NCBI RefSeq assembly: GCF_033807575.1
Contig: NC_084721.1
Coordinates: 5,394,001 to 5,458,000 of the forward strand
Length of the DNA: 64,000 bases
Origin: Cydia pomonella
Lineage: Eukaryota; Arthropoda; Insecta; Lepidoptera; Tortricidae
Direction of reading: 5' to 3'
Shown here: in pieces, positions 1 to 11,840 of the stretch
Numbering within the stretch: position 1 is the stretch's first letter
How the letters are laid out: every line of letters begins with the position of its first letter
The notes under the pieces: model-generated
The model's input: only the letters and a program-made list of their open reading frames with translations
What the model was told of the DNA's origin: nothing
The model's database searches: none
Program-made: the position numbers and the translations under genes

Positions 1-360
1 CTTATTAGTAGCATGTGTGTCTAAACATTGCTAATAATGAGCATGCTCATTTTGAGTTTGCTCAAAAATCAACGGTCGTGTGATTTAAAGGTTTAGGTTT
101 AAAGAACTTTATTCTCATAAGCTAGTATCGTAGTAGTAAAATGTTAAAACTAGCATGCTCATGCTAGCAAATGTAAACTGCCCATAAGCATGCTCGTATT
201 GAGCATACTCAGTAGCACGCTTTTTAGCATGCTATTTTCGAGCATGTGTAACAGTACCTTAATATTGGACACGGGCGTATACCTTTAGTACGGCGGTTCC
301 TCTCTCTGCGGCCCTGACAACCGGCAGCTTGGGCCGTGCCCCGCTAGGCTTGCCTAGGTT
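1..360. other. AGCATGCT-rich segment and short GC-rich block
   Basis: Bases 35-245 carry a cluster of the near-palindrome AGCATGCT or GAGCATGCTC, several of them paired as back-to-back copies. Bases 285-350 are a short GC-rich block in AT-rich DNA that could be the edge of a repeat. I see no coding region. Confidence 0.3.
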
Positions 361-1100
361 TTTATAATATGTTTATATGTACAAATCTTCTCATTTATCT
401 TTGGTATACAAACATTATAAAAACACAACTTGTACAAATCTTGTATTTTACTTTTCGATTTTATAAATCCTTAAATTAATATGAAAACAAAAAAATTAGA
501 TTAGTTAAGTTTTAGTGATCTAATATGTTTAAGTTATTATTGTTTTTTGTTGTAAATGAATAATGCACAGTAAATGAATTCGTAGGTATTAGTAATTTAT
601 GCAACTATTACATAATGGGAGCAAAATAATACAATTTTAAAGATTGAATGATTGTAAACGCTTAAAAAAAAACAAATACAAAAATAAATTATATAAAAAA
701 CCATATCGATACTGGCTGAGAAAACCGTTATAAAATACCATAGACAACATTACTTATACTCACGTAAAGAATAGGTACCCTTCCAATACACCTGTCAGCC
801 ATTGAACTGACAAATCACAATGCTGGAGAAGAAAAAGAAAGTCAGTGTTGTTTAATAATAAATTACTTAGAAAAACCTGTACATTATCAGCGTACTCTTG
901 TCTAGGCGACTATGTTTTGTCTCAAAATAAATAACATCAGATGTTCAGCTCCGCAGACGTGCTCGAAAAGCAAACGAGCGTTGCTCGCTTCTTGACAAAT
1001 GTGGGACTTTAGTGTCGTAGTTTCTTTCGAGTTCTGATAGAGATTGCAGATTGTTGTAAGGAAAACTGAATTCTGATTTTTTTTCAAATAAATATATTTT

Positions 1101-1325
1101 CGATATAACCGCATAATCAAAGCCTTAATGAACACGCATTCATAAGTTATTATTCCATATGAAATAATTCAGCAAGCGATGTATAGCTACTTTTTTTTTA
1201 ACTCGAAACGTCGCGTTTAATGACGGACGTCACAACTGTCACAAGCGACCATGATGTATGAAATACATTGCCGCTCGAAAAACAAATCAAAAATATATTA
1301 TGCCCTAAAAAAAATCTAAATTAAA
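1101..1325. repeat. Diverged interspersed repeat, copy 1
   Basis: The segment matches 14837..15095 in the same orientation. Both share a stretch reading roughly 'ACCGCAT..CAAAG..TTAATGAACAC', then an ACGTCGC..TTTAATGACG block and an ATACATTGCCGCT block, ending in A-rich sequence. No protein is encoded. Its class is not recognised; the shared order of blocks shows the two copies are homologous. Confidence 0.6.
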
Positions 1326-2303
1326 AAAAAAAAAACTCAGAACTAGCACTAAAACTATGGAAGGTAAGGAATTAAATCTCCATGTATAATACCAAAAAGT
1401 GTCATGAAAAAAACTTAAATAGGTCGCGCTACAATACCTGGAATACTCATGGAGATATAAAGTGGAGCACACTAACTTTTTTTGTTATAGTAAATTGAAC
1501 CTTATCACTGAGGCAGAAAGGTGTTCTATAAGTCCGTGGGAATACTTGACAAAAAAATCAAATCATAGACAGCGCACTTCACTCCGTCAATAATGCCTAG
1601 GTTCTTAACTACTCTAGCACTACTCTGGAGAGCGAGAGTAGTTAAGAATAGCTGACAGCTGGACACTTTTGCAACAATTCTGCCTAAGGAGATATCACTC
1701 CTTTTAAATCCACACACCATAACTAAAACATACGTCTTGTTTATTTTTAATGTAACCAAATATACGCAAAGTATTTACTAGATTCATACTTTCAACTAAT
1801 TCTATGGTTTAACTCACCTCTTAACTTAAATTCGGGAGATAAACGGTAAAATGATGACTCACAACAGTTTAAAACCTATATTATTCCAACATGTTTTTTT
1901 AATTCGACAAAATGAAGAAGCGTTTATCTAAAAGGTACAAGATGATATTATACTAGTTAGGTTCTATACAATTGTCATCTTAACTAAGGATTATAATACG
2001 ATTTAGTAGAATCAAAGATACATTAATTGAGTAAGATGTGTAAAATTTAAGACAATTTCGTGCTTCGAATTTGAAATCTAAACGAGATGGCGCTGAACAG
2101 CAGCATACATTTTACGGTAACTCTGGTTGTCAAAAGTTGACGTTTGACAATTCATTGACCACAAAACATGGGGCAGTACAGAACTATTTGTTTTGGACAT
2201 GACCCGGAATGATTTCCGGTTTGATCGCCATCTTAATAGTTCAGTTATTTTTTTGCTTATTAATATTGTTTAAAGTGTAATATCGATAGCTTATTATTAG
2301 CAG
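1326..2303. other. Anonymous AT-rich DNA
   Basis: Nothing recognisable: the ORFs here are short, AT-rich and show no family motif. Confidence 0.5.
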
Positions 2304-2630
2304 AAGCGCTGGTGGCTTAGCGGTAAGAGCGTGCGACTTGCAATCCGGAGGTCGCGGGTTCAAACCCGGCTCGTACCAATGAGTTTTTCGGAATTTATGT
2401 AGGAAATATCATTTGATATTTACCAGTCGCTTTTCGGTGAAGGAAAACATCGTGAAGAAACCGGACTAATCCCAATCAGGCCTAGTTTGCCCTCTCGGTT
2501 GGAAGGTCAGATGGCAGTCGCTTTCGTAAAAACTAGAGCCCAAGCCAAATCTTGGGATGAGTTGTCAAGCGGACCCCAGGCGCCCATGAGCCGTGGCAAA
2601 ATGCCGGGACAACGCGAGGAAGAAGAAGAT
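2304..2630 (+). mobile_element. tRNA-derived SINE, full-length looking
   Basis: The head contains a pol III A-box-like segment (TGGCTTAGCGGTAAGAGC, about 2313-2330) and a B box (GGTTCAAACCC, about 2357-2367). It is followed by a body running through the TTTGATATTTACC and GAAGGAAAACATCGTGA motifs common to lepidopteran SINEs, and then a tail carrying GGAAGGTCAGATGGCAGTCGC and a terminal GAAGAAGAAGAT. It shares head and first body half with the SINE at 9337..9715, but the 3' half is different. Flanks contain related GATAGCT sequences, but I cannot define an exact TSD. Confidence 0.75.
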
Positions 2631-3969
2631 AGCTATATTATGCTTTAAACTAATGTGGTAGTGTGCAGTGAATGGAGAATTAATCTTGAAACGCGTTTTA
2701 TCACCATTTTGGAGTCGACGGCCGGCAGTCCACATGCTACTTGTAAAGTCCAGCTATCGCTTTACATGAGCTAGTAAAATCACCATACACTCTCTTGTAC
2801 TAACCGTACAATTTCAGTCGTATTTAAAGTACCTAATACCTTGATAATGGCGAAATAGTCCCAATGGACTGAAGCCATAATTTAAAAAGTATGAATGAAT
2901 GAACTGTTTTGGATGGCAAACTAAGTAAAACGTTTTTTTCTTAAACTTTACCTCTGTATTACAATCAATTCTCTTTGGTAGAACAAAATAAACTAATGAA
3001 AATATATAAAAGAAAAACAATCCCCCAAAAATCCACGTATGTTAAGTATCTTTTCCACTGAGCTTTAATGGGCAAACAAAGGCAAATGAAAGAGTCAAAA
3101 ATAATAACCGTAAAGACGTCTTGCTTCTATAAGTACAAAGTCCTTTTATGAATACAATGCCCTTCTAACAGACCTCATAAATGTCCTTCTTGGAGAAAGT
3201 TATTTACATAATTTTAATTAAATTCAGACTGTCATGAACCCCTCCGTTTAAAATCTGAATTGAAATGCATTTTAAAAAGGAGAGCGATCTAAACAAATAA
3301 AGGGGAAAAATTGACCGGTGATGTAAAACAAGGTTTCTGTCTTTGCACCCGCATAATTAAATATTGAGCAATATAAATATTAGAAGACATAAATTTACCT
3401 AGATCGAACTTAGCAATGTTTGTACTTTGGCGACTTGGAGATTGATATACTGTTTGTTGTTAAACCTTAAAGTACAAAAGTCGAACTTAACCTGACGTCT
3501 ACCACTACGCCAATAGGCCCCTATTTCACCACGGCTACAATTGTCAGTGACATACGTCGAACGACAATTGTCAAGCAACAGGTGACATATTACAATTTTA
3601 TACAATATTTTCTTTAGAAATGCTTACAAACATGACATGCATTTTGCTACAATTGTATGTATTACAATTATGTTGTGAAACAAGAATTATTTCTTCTAGT
3701 CTACATATTTGTAGAATTGTCGGCGAATCTTGACATGAGGTTAAAGCTGCGTCGAACTGCGTGACAATTTATTATTTATTTATTATTTTATTTGATACAC
3801 TAGCATCTCTTGGAGCTGATGCGTGTATATCGCAGCACTTGTGTTTATTTAGCACTTTTTAATGTTCTAAAATGTGTATCTAGTCTATTTTTGAAAGAGT
3901 TCACTGACGGTGCACTAACAACAGTACAATTGTAGTATTTCGTGGTTGACATACGCGTAGTTCAATGGC
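2631..3969. other. Anonymous AT-rich DNA
   Basis: No repeat family or coding region recognised. A (TTTA)n-rich patch lies near 3770-3790. Confidence 0.5.
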
Positions 3970-4107
3970 TAGTTGTTAATTATTAAACGGTATAGTTGTT
4001 AATTGTTAAACGGTGTAATTGTTAATTGTTAAACGGAATAGTTGTTAATTGTTAAACGGTATAGTTGTTAATTATTAAACGGTATAGATGTTAATTATTA
4101 AAATCGC
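3970..4107. repeat. 23-bp minisatellite, about 6 copies
   Basis: Unit TAGTTGTTAATTGTTAAACGG plus two bases repeats at 3970, 3993, 4016, 4039, 4062 and 4085. The last unit is degenerate. Variation is mainly ATTATT versus ATTGTT, consistent with ordinary replication slippage. Confidence 0.85.
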
Positions 4108-4579
4108 TAAATAAAGGACCACTTAACGTAAAAGCGCATAAAGCTAGAAGACTACAATCTCGAACGAATGTAGGTGTATGTGGTCTATAATACGTGGTGA
4201 GTTTATGAGTTACAGTAAGCTTGCTGCAGCAAGGCAAAACGAAGGTACATATAATACATTGTTGGCCTTAAATATATACTTTACTGATTTTAATATTATT
4301 TACATCAAATATACGTATGTACGAATGAGTTCAAAAAAGGTGCCAGAAATACGTCCATCGTAAATTAATTGTAAATTTATCATGGAACTAATTTCTGATA
4401 AAAGCAATTCATTAATATAACAATATTATAACATAGATCTAAAAAAAACTGGTAAAAGTAGGGTAGACATATCAGTGCGAAATATAGAGCATAGTAACTT
4501 CTACATAATATTAAAAATAAATCCCTGTCTAAAACTGCATTCTTCACCTCAGTAACCAACAGTTTATAAAGAAAAGTAA
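4108..4579. other. Anonymous AT-rich DNA
   Basis: Two short ORFs (61 and 75 codons) are present, but they have no recognisable motif or codon bias. I do not call them genes. Confidence 0.45.
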
Positions 4580-5190
4580 ACAGAAGCAAGAACGCATTAC
4601 GCCTCACGTAGCGTAGTACATCAGCTCGTTAAGAGGCGACAAGCCAGGCCAAGGCACGGTTCGTTAGTGACAGGATCGCGGCGGCACATCGATCTCAACT
4701 AGTGACGTGTTAAGAGAATATTCTTTTCCGGGATTTTTTCCCGAAACCATTTTCAAAATTGCTTTTGCTATACCAATATTAAGCTGTTTCGTAATAAAGT
4801 TGTCTTTTTATTTCTTAGATACTAAAATAACAGTTTGGTTGACCAATTTACAGGCTCATTTTCTACTAAAATGAGAACTAGAGAATGGAACCCTAACATT
4901 TACAGATTATATTTCACAGTAAAAGTAACCAGATGAAAGAACGCGTAGCGTAGTATACATCAGCTCGTTAAGAGGTGACAAGCTAGGCTAAGGCACGGTT
5001 CGTTAGTGACGCGATCGCCGCGGCACATCGATCTTGATTCTATACTGGTAACCTGTAAGGGAATATTCTTTTTTTGGTTTTTTATTCAAATAGCTTTTGT
5101 GGTACCTCAATCAAGTTATGTTTCTATATCTCAGATAGTAAAATAACAGTTCTCTTATCCAATTTTGATTTGAAAACCTTATAGCCTAGT
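4580..5190. repeat. Diverged tandem duplication, about 340-bp unit
   Basis: A block containing GTAGCGTAGTA..CATCAGCTCGTTAAG, then AGGCACGGTTCGTTAGTGAC and CGGCACATCGATCT, occurs at about 4602-4733 and again at about 4941-5076. Similarity extends beyond it (the TACTAAAATAACAGTT / TAGTAAAATAACAGTT motif), giving a two-unit tandem duplication with a spacing of about 339 bp. No ORF spans the units. Confidence 0.7.
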
Positions 5191-5657
5191 CGGTAAAATA
5201 TACCTACAGTTACATTAGGTGATTACTCAGTTGTATAGCCAAATATAGGTTTAAATATAGGCACCTATTACGTTGCATGATTGTGCAGAGAAACGAGATC
5301 ATATAATTTCTATATTTTCCAATATTACCGGGCACGTTACCAGGAATTTTCCGAATTGAGGAATATTTCCGAAAACAGCGCATCACTAATCCCGAGCGAT
5401 ACGCCACATTACCTCACCTACGCCAGACGATGTCATTTTATTCAACTGCTTTCTAATTTTGATTGGGAATAACGGTAATGGCTTTTGATTATATTATGTT
5501 ATGATGACTAATAAAGTATTAGGGAATATTTAAAAGTATTAGGCTTAACCTCTTTTTAAGAACATCGAATTATCGGGTGACATCCCTTGTGATGGGATAC
5601 TTTCCAAAAGTATGGGAAATATATAAAAACCATTCAATTAACTAACTTTTTCTAATT
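5191..5657. other. Anonymous AT-rich DNA
   Basis: Nothing recognisable; overlapping short ORFs on both strands are not supported. Confidence 0.4.
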
Positions 5658-5802
5658 GGTTTGTGTTAAGTCTCATTTTGTATTGGATATAGAACAGCGC
5701 GCCAAGCGGGACGTTTCGGAAACTCAAAATCCCATACAAAATGAGACTTAACGCAAACGCGTACGTCACGTTTCGCTATCGAATAAATTTACACTAGGGG
5801 TA
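5658..5802 (-). mobile_element. Truncated foldback MITE (CCCCTAGTGTAAAT family)
   Basis: The right terminus ends ATTTACACTAGGGGTA. Inside are two long inverted arms around AAGTCTCATTTTGTAT / ATACAAAATGAGACTT, with a short unique loop carrying GCGCGCCAAGCGGGACG. The left terminus is missing. The copy at 23675..23865 is complete and carries the loop in the opposite orientation. Confidence 0.75.
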
Positions 5803-5975
5803 CAGGTCTTTACTTGGATATTGTAAAACAGGTCTTTAGTGACTATCTGATATACTTTTACTACTTTATAACGATAATACCTACAATAGGCCATATTTCT
5901 TTAAAGTGTTTTGTCTTTCTTTATCCTGTATTATTTAAGTAAAGGCATTTATTTTGTGCGATGAACACGGATATT

Positions 5976-6135
5976 GGCCCTGATTCATGGATATTTCCTA
6001 TGTATACAAGTGTATATTAAATTTATCTATATACATTATGTATATTATCGCCTAGTACCCATAGTACAAGCTTCGTTTAGTTTGGGGCTAGGTCGATCTG
6101 CGTAAGATTGTCCCCAAACATTTATTTATTTATAC
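5976..6135 (+). mobile_element. 5'-truncated SINE, 3' end
   Basis: The segment running through CCTAGTACCCATAGTACAAG and GGGGCTAGGTCGATCTGCG to a TTTATTTATTTAT tail matches the 3' half of the tRNA-headed SINE seen in full at 46741..46989 (minus) and, interrupted, at 10809..12050. The tRNA-like head is absent. Confidence 0.65.
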
Positions 6136-6812
6136 AAGTTACAAAATAGTAACGTGCAAAAAAGTAAAATATGATTTTCAAACTTTAGGCATACATTGGT
6201 TTCGATAATAACAGCTTGTTTAAATTTATTGAGCAAACAGACGAAATTCTTTATTGACCAAACAACAAAGCAGCAATTATTTTCCATAACACCAAATTTT
6301 CCGTTAAACGTTCATTTAAAACTTGCACCCTTGTAGCGAACGCACAAAATTGACTACGAATATTCAAAACCTCATAACATCCATTTCACTTTCAAACCAA
6401 TATAAACCTTATAAAGCGAGTGACAGAGTAAATTTTTCAGAAGCATTTAATTAAAATATGGTGGTTCAGAAGTCAGAGGAAGAATTGCCGACTCTTTATT
6501 CAAAAGCTTTGTTCGCTGACGGGCAAGTTAGTAAGTCCAGTGTGTCGAAACTGTATGAAAATGTAAACCGCCCTGTTTAGACTTAAACGCACCTGTTACA
6601 GAAATAACTTTCATCAAGTTGGTCAATTACGCGCATATTTCAGCAAGGATTAATTCAGGGAACTTATTAGTTTTATATCTGAGTCTAACTTATCGTAAAA
6701 TATTGTATAACGAGGAGTACTCCGAGGAATTGTTCGGATTATTCTCTGCCGCTTCTTTTCGCCATCGCCCTACGCGAAAACATTTCCATCCTCACTACTT
6801 AGATAGTTGGCA
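6136..6812. other. Anonymous AT-rich DNA
   Basis: No family recognised. A short ORF beginning ATG near 6459 (about 40 codons) has no known motif. Confidence 0.4.
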
Positions 6813-6925
6813 GTCCTCAAATGTGCGTTCCTCCAGAAACTTCCTGCCTCGCACACCTAAATTGGAATGAACTTGCGCCCGCAGTATTTCCGGACCGATA
6901 CTACCTTCAAACCTACGGTTATGGC
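6813..6925 (-). repeat. Lepidopteran interspersed repeat (GGCAAACGAGCA family), partial
   Basis: Read on the minus strand this segment matches the 3' part of 12168..12395: a GGTTTGAAGGT block, GTCCGGAAATAC, AGTTCATTCC, GTGCGAGGCAG and TTTCTGGAG..AACGCACA occur in the same order. Non-coding fragment. Confidence 0.7.
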
Positions 6926-7523
6926 ATTAATCACACGTAAACGTCTGTCAGTTGTGTAGACAACTTTACTGTCCGATTGTTTGTTAGATTTCATTGTTAT
7001 TTTGTTATTTTTTTTTAGAAGACAAATTTTAACAGAGATTTAAATTTAAAGTTGATTTATAGTTTATTAATCTTGTCTGTTTCCATACACTTTGTAATAT
7101 AAGCCACAAGCAGAATTTTCCAAAATTCTGCTAAATTCTATTCTGCAGTAGTCAAGGAATATTCCTTGACTACTGAAACAAAAGAGAAAACACTTAGTTT
7201 ACGTGTGAGTAGATCAGCTGTGAGCTTTTGCACGGGTTGGCTCCCTGTCACACTTACGTACGAATTTACAAGTGCGACAGAGAGGCAACACGTCGAACGT
7301 GGTTCGCGGTAGGCCCGCTGTTGTCCAAGGGACAATAGTCGCACAATTTGTTAGAAGTAAGGTTGTATCATGTTCTACTAAGTAACAAGCTTAGTACGTG
7401 GATTATTATGGAAATGGCTTAATAACGACCGGAAAACCGCATATTTAGTAAATACATGACTCGGCTATGTCCTTAAACTACGTCCAAAAGAAAGGTATGG
7501 GCACTGTGAAAATGTCATTTCGC
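6926..7523. other. Anonymous DNA
   Basis: The stretch near 7190-7330 (GTCACACTTACGTACG..GGTTCGCGGTAGGCC) is less AT-rich than its surroundings and may be a MITE fragment, but I cannot define its ends. Confidence 0.3.
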
Positions 7524-7806
7524 TTTGTGTGGTAGGGCACAGCACAGCAGATGTCATTCCAGATCTTGAGCAGAGCCCTACTGTGGAAGTACCGCCACCT
7601 TACAGAAAACTGCAGTCAAATAACACTAGACCCTACTCAACTACTCATAGTGTTGGGTTCCTGCCTGTGAGTAAGGTTGCCAGAGCTCAACGAAGGTGCG
7701 GATTGTGAGGGTCGGCAACGCGCATGTACGTCCTCTGGACAGAAAATGCTTACCATCAGGCTAGTCGTATGCTTGTTTGACACCGATGTAGTATAAAAAA
7801 TACTAA
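7524..7806 (-). repeat. Interspersed repeat (GGCAAACAAGCAT family)
   Basis: The copy spans GGTAGGGCACAGCACAGC through GTTCCTGCCTGTGAGTAAGG, CAGAGCTCAACGA, CGGCAACGCGCAT and TACCATCAGG to GCTTGTTTG and an A-rich end. A second, 3'-part copy lies nested at 54108..54297. On the minus strand the family begins with a GGCAAACAAGCA..CACCTGATGGTAAG-like segment, related to the family at 12168. Confidence 0.7.
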
Positions 7807-7986
7807 AAAACCAATAAGGTAAAATAATTCTACATGCTTGAAAATATCGGGTTAATCCCAAAATTACCGTTAATTAAATCAAATAAGGGTCAATTTTCAA
7901 ATTACGCGTCAATTTTAAATAAGGGCCTGTTTCACAATGTCTAAGTAATGGATAGCTAATTAACAAATAAATTAACTACCAGATAA

Positions 7987-8112
7987 AACTACCTTAAGTT
8001 GTAAAGGTCATCATCATCCTCCTAGTGTTTGTCCCGTACTGTGACGGGGTCCGCTTTCCTACTTTTCTCCTTCCACTTTGTTCTATCTTGGACGTCGTTT
8101 TCCGATAACCCA
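7987..8112 (-). mobile_element. Retroposon fragment with (GAT)n tail
   Basis: On the plus strand it starts TCATCATCATCCTCC and continues GTTTGTCCCGTACTGTGACG. Read on the minus strand it is a retroposon body ending in a (GAT)n tail, a common end for RTE-mobilised lepidopteran SINEs. The 5' end is unclear. Confidence 0.5.
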
Positions 8113-8984
8113 CAGGCGTTTAAATCTTAAGTTGTAAGGGTATTTACCAGTTAAGCTTATTTGAAGATTGTGAAACGCCAACGATGACTTTATTCGTCAG
8201 ATAAGTGGCAAGCAGCTTATTCAGGACTTGGACATTGTGAAACAGGCCCTAAGAGTTGTTTTTCCCTGGACAACTAACCGTGACCATAGGAACGAATCCA
8301 TGTTACGAACGAACGAACGAACAGAAACACCAAAAAGTTGAGTAGATGAGAGTTCATCGTATGACACTTGAATCAAATGATGCGTACGTTACAAACGCTA
8401 CACAGTTTACGCACAGCCGTAATGGAGTGTGTAATGAAATAATCCGCTTGTTAAACACGCGCGAAGGATTAAGTCCTAATTTGTTTAAGGCCAGACGACA
8501 AGGCGTGTGGCATACGATCATACGTGACAGACAGGGGTCGCCGAATTATGCCTCAGTCACGCATGTTTGTGATTATGTTGTGCTAGGTTCGTACGTGGAA
8601 GAGGTAAATAGATTATTTATATTGTTATAACATTGTCGGATTTTTGTTGTAAGGTTTGTAAATATTTTATTAAATATTTTGTTTGCATCGTCACTAAAAC
8701 CTTTTAAATTGGAAAAATACTAAAGACCTTCATGTACCCCGATTGCAATTGAATTAAAATGTAGAGGTACAGTCATCATTCAAAAAAACATAAACTTTTG
8801 CGTTTACTATTGACTAATTACTTATATTCTAATTTACATTCATTAAGTTGAGTAACTAACATATCTAAAAAATATTTTTTGCTTTCCAGTTCGCTTTTAA
8901 ACTGCACTCGTGTTTTTTTAATTTTTAATTAATTTATTTCATTTATATTTTTCATTCAAATATTGAAGTGTTTTAATTATGTAT
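8113..8984. other. Anonymous AT-rich DNA
   Basis: Contains a short (ACGA)n run at about 8309-8323. An ORF of 94 codons at 8346..8630 (+) has no recognisable domain and no coding-like composition; I do not annotate it as a gene. Confidence 0.4.
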
Positions 8985-9060
8985 GTATGTCACTTTATTG
9001 CACATCATTATCTCTCGGAACATACAGCATCATAAATCCGGTCTAACTGATTCTGGGTAA
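8985..9060 (-). mobile_element. LINE 3' end with (CATA)n tail
   Basis: On the minus strand the sequence reads through GTGCAATAAAGTGACATAC into a CATACATA tail. The same end occurs on the plus strand at 44755..44790. This is the polyadenylation signal and short tandem tail of a non-LTR retrotransposon; only the last few dozen bases remain. Confidence 0.5.
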
Positions 9061-9336
9061 AACATTATTAAAACCACACTCAACATTATGAAGTATGTTA
9101 CGCTATTCAGTTCACTAATAACAATCCGATTGGAAATATACTGTTAATTAAAATGCACTCGAACGTAGTCAAAAGCAAAAGCTAACAACGTTTTGCATTA
9201 CGTCAGTGGCTATAGAATTAATTCAAATAATACGTTAGTTAAATTAAACGTCAAAATTCATATAAAGCAGAGGATTTCATTTAACTGGCATCGATCCGCG
9301 ACTTTTTCGACATACTATTCAATATTCCTCTCTAAA

Positions 9337-9715
9337 AGTAGTGGAGGCCGAGTGGAAATGACTTTCAATCCGGAGGTCGTGGGTTCAAATCCTGGCTCAT
9401 ACCAATAAGTTTTTTCGAAACTTATGTACGAAATATCATTTGATATTTACCACCAGCTTTTCAAGGAAGAAAAACAACGTGAGGAAATCTGTATACATCT
9501 GCGAAGAAATTCAAATATTTCAATGTGTATATTAAAATCAAATAATATTTCAATAAATTTTTAATTTGATATAGAATGTATTTGTATTTGTATGTGAAGT
9601 CCCCAATCCGCATTGGGCTAGCGTGGGGACTATAGCCCAAGCTCTCTCGCACATGAGGCCTGTGCCTAGTAGTGGGACATATACAGGCTAAATTATTATA
9701 TTATTTATATTATAG
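9337..9715 (+). mobile_element. tRNA-derived SINE with RTE-type tail
   Basis: The head has a degenerate A box and a B box (GGTTCAAATCC at about 9382-9392). The body shares GAAATATCATTTGATATTTACC with the 2304 copy. The 3' half carries CATCTGCGAAGAAATTCAAA, CCCCAATCCGCATTGGGC, GTGGGGACTATAGCCC and AGTGGGACATATACAGGC, and then a TTATTA-rich end. About 75 bases of AT-rich sequence (about 9518-9590) are inserted in the body relative to the copy at 11841..12023. Confidence 0.75.
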
Positions 9716-10719
9716 TATCCTCTAGCCAACAAGACATCGAAACTTGCTAAGTCAACTAGAATTTTGATTTGGCAACATGAAGATTAAAATTACAACTAAA
9801 CGGGGGACATTTTTAAAGATATCTGGGTGGCTAGACGTTATGATAATCCAAATAGTTTTTTTTTTTTTAATTTCGGATTGGGTTTAATATGTTAATATTA
9901 CTCGTGTTAGTGTTATACACAACATCCAACATCAATGTATATAACGCATTTTGAAAAGAGAAGGGAATGTAAAATAAATATATTTGAAAGCAGAAATACA
10001 TGTCAATTGCGATTAAAATGATTTAAATTACAAGTCGTCGCCATTTTGCGGTTTTTGAAATGAAGGATAAAAAGATAAAAAATGAGCATAATTTGAAATA
10101 GATAATAAATTACTCCAATTTATGCCACAAACTATATAGAAAAATTAATTTTGTTTAGTTAGTTGTTACCTGGTTGTTTTTTTAGCATTCGAAAAGACAA
10201 CGCAATCTTGACCTGTATTTTTTATGAAAATACCCTTTAAAAATATATATATAATATAGTATTAACTATTTGCTGTAACTTAATTTTCAAAAGTGTTCTT
10301 CAATATAAAAACACGTCAAAATTGTGTAGTATTTTCATAATAAGAAAACGACATATCGGAATAGTCAGTAGTAGGTTCATAAGATATACATGGTTTTCTA
10401 GTAAATTATTGTTAAAAAGTACAACCGGCGATAAAAGCTTGTATACAAAGCATTTTATTCACCTACATCTTTAAATTACACCATCCACGTCCAACTCGAA
10501 GATAGTTTCGCTTTATTACTTACTAAAGCGTTCACAACATTTTTCCTTTTTGTGTCGCTATTCAAGAAAATATCTCGCTGTTTTATGAACAAGCAGAAAT
10601 AATAAGGTTTCTTTCGTCCCGAGGGCAAAAGTTTGCGGAAACGGTGCCGTGTAGTAACATTAAATACGTTACCATGGTAAAGTTCATGCCGCATGGGTGT
10701 GATGTGTCATAATCAGGCA
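9716..10719. other. Anonymous AT-rich DNA
   Basis: I see no repeat family or coding region. Confidence 0.45.
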
Positions 10720-10973
10720 TAGAACTTTTCGTTGCAAAAACGAGTGTTTGAGTAAATGAAACATCGATAAATCTGCTATCGATAAGTTAGTCATAGATTA
10801 ATGAAACAGCTTCTAGCCTAGTTGGTGCCGGTAGTAACCCTGCCTATGAGGCAGGAAGGTACGGGTTCGATCCTCACGGGAATTTATTTGTATATGTATC
10901 ACTAATATTGTCTTCGACTTATAGATGTTTTTGTTCGTAAGTTATGGATGTTTTCTTTATATTTAAGTACTTA

Positions 10974-11343
10974 GGGGGCGTCCATTAATCGCGTCATACG
11001 TTTTTGGCTTGTTTTAGACCCCCCCCCCTCCCCCATGGTGATCTTTGGTGATATTTTCAGGACCCCCCCCCCCATCCAATATGACGTGTATTTTTTTCGA
11101 TAACTAAAGAACAGTTTTCTAACAAATGAACCTAAGTACACGTGTTTTGACAGTTTGGTTAATTGAAGGGCGGAAAACTATTATTTTTATTTTATTGACT
11201 ATAATACAGTATAGCACAGATGAAAAAAAAAATACACGTGATACGTGTCCATACCCCCCCGGCCCCTGTGGTGATCATTGGTGATTTTTTGCTGACCCCC
11301 TCCCCCCCCCTATACAATATGACGCGATTAATGGACGCCCCCT
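10974..11343. mobile_element. PIF/Harbinger-like MITE
   Basis: Terminal inverted repeats GGGGGCGTCCATTAATCGCG and their complement bound a 370-bp non-coding element, and both sides are flanked by TTA (10971-10973 and 11343-11345, the last C or T being ambiguous). TTA duplication is typical of PIF/Harbinger elements. The interior contains two homologous halves, each with a C-run, GTGATC.TTGGTGAT and AATATGACG. No transposase is present, so it would need one in trans. Confidence 0.7.
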
Positions 11344-11351
11344 TATCTAGG

Positions 11352-11743
11352 AGTTTTCAGAAAATAGTATACGCGTACCCAATTAGCGTGAGTTGTTAAG
11401 AAAAATTAATCACTGTCAATTTTCTGACAACATTTAAGCTTTAAATTTTAATAAATACTTAGTTTTTGTGTTCATTTCATAAATGAATTAATTTAATCTA
11501 ATTGTAAATAATGTATGTACTTAAATATAAATTGTTTTGTCAATACTAACATAGTGATAAGTAATATTGTACCTAACATATGGATATTTGATGTCCGAAA
11601 TAAAGTCTTAATAATAATAAACTGTAAGCGATATTACAATGTAAAAAAGGCTAAGAATTAATGCTTAATTGTCGTCAGAAAATTGACAGCTGTTAACTTT
11701 CCTAACTACTTACGCTAATTGGGTACATTATTTTCTGAAAACT
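11352..11743. mobile_element. TIR MITE (AGTTTTCAGAAAATA family)
   Basis: Long terminal inverted repeats (roughly 80 bp, imperfect) begin AGTTTTCAGAAAATA and include CCCAATTAGCGT and TGTCAATTTTCTGAC. The right end is the complement, finishing TATTTTCTGAAAACT. The interior holds a segment ending GTCCGAAATAAAGTC.TAATAATAATAA that looks like a captured LINE 3' end. A one-sided copy is at 42265..42360. Confidence 0.7.
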
Positions 11744-11840
11744 GCCATCTATATCAATCTACTTTTTTTATTTCATCATCTATTATAAGACCAGCCTTAT
11801 TGAGCTTACTGTGGAAGTGGGTCGATTTGTGTAAGATTAT

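Noticed and set aside
2304..2380. Functional tRNA gene
   Set aside because: A and B boxes are present, but the cloverleaf does not close and a SINE body follows directly. The same reasoning applies to 9337, 10809, 13545, 22045 and 46989.
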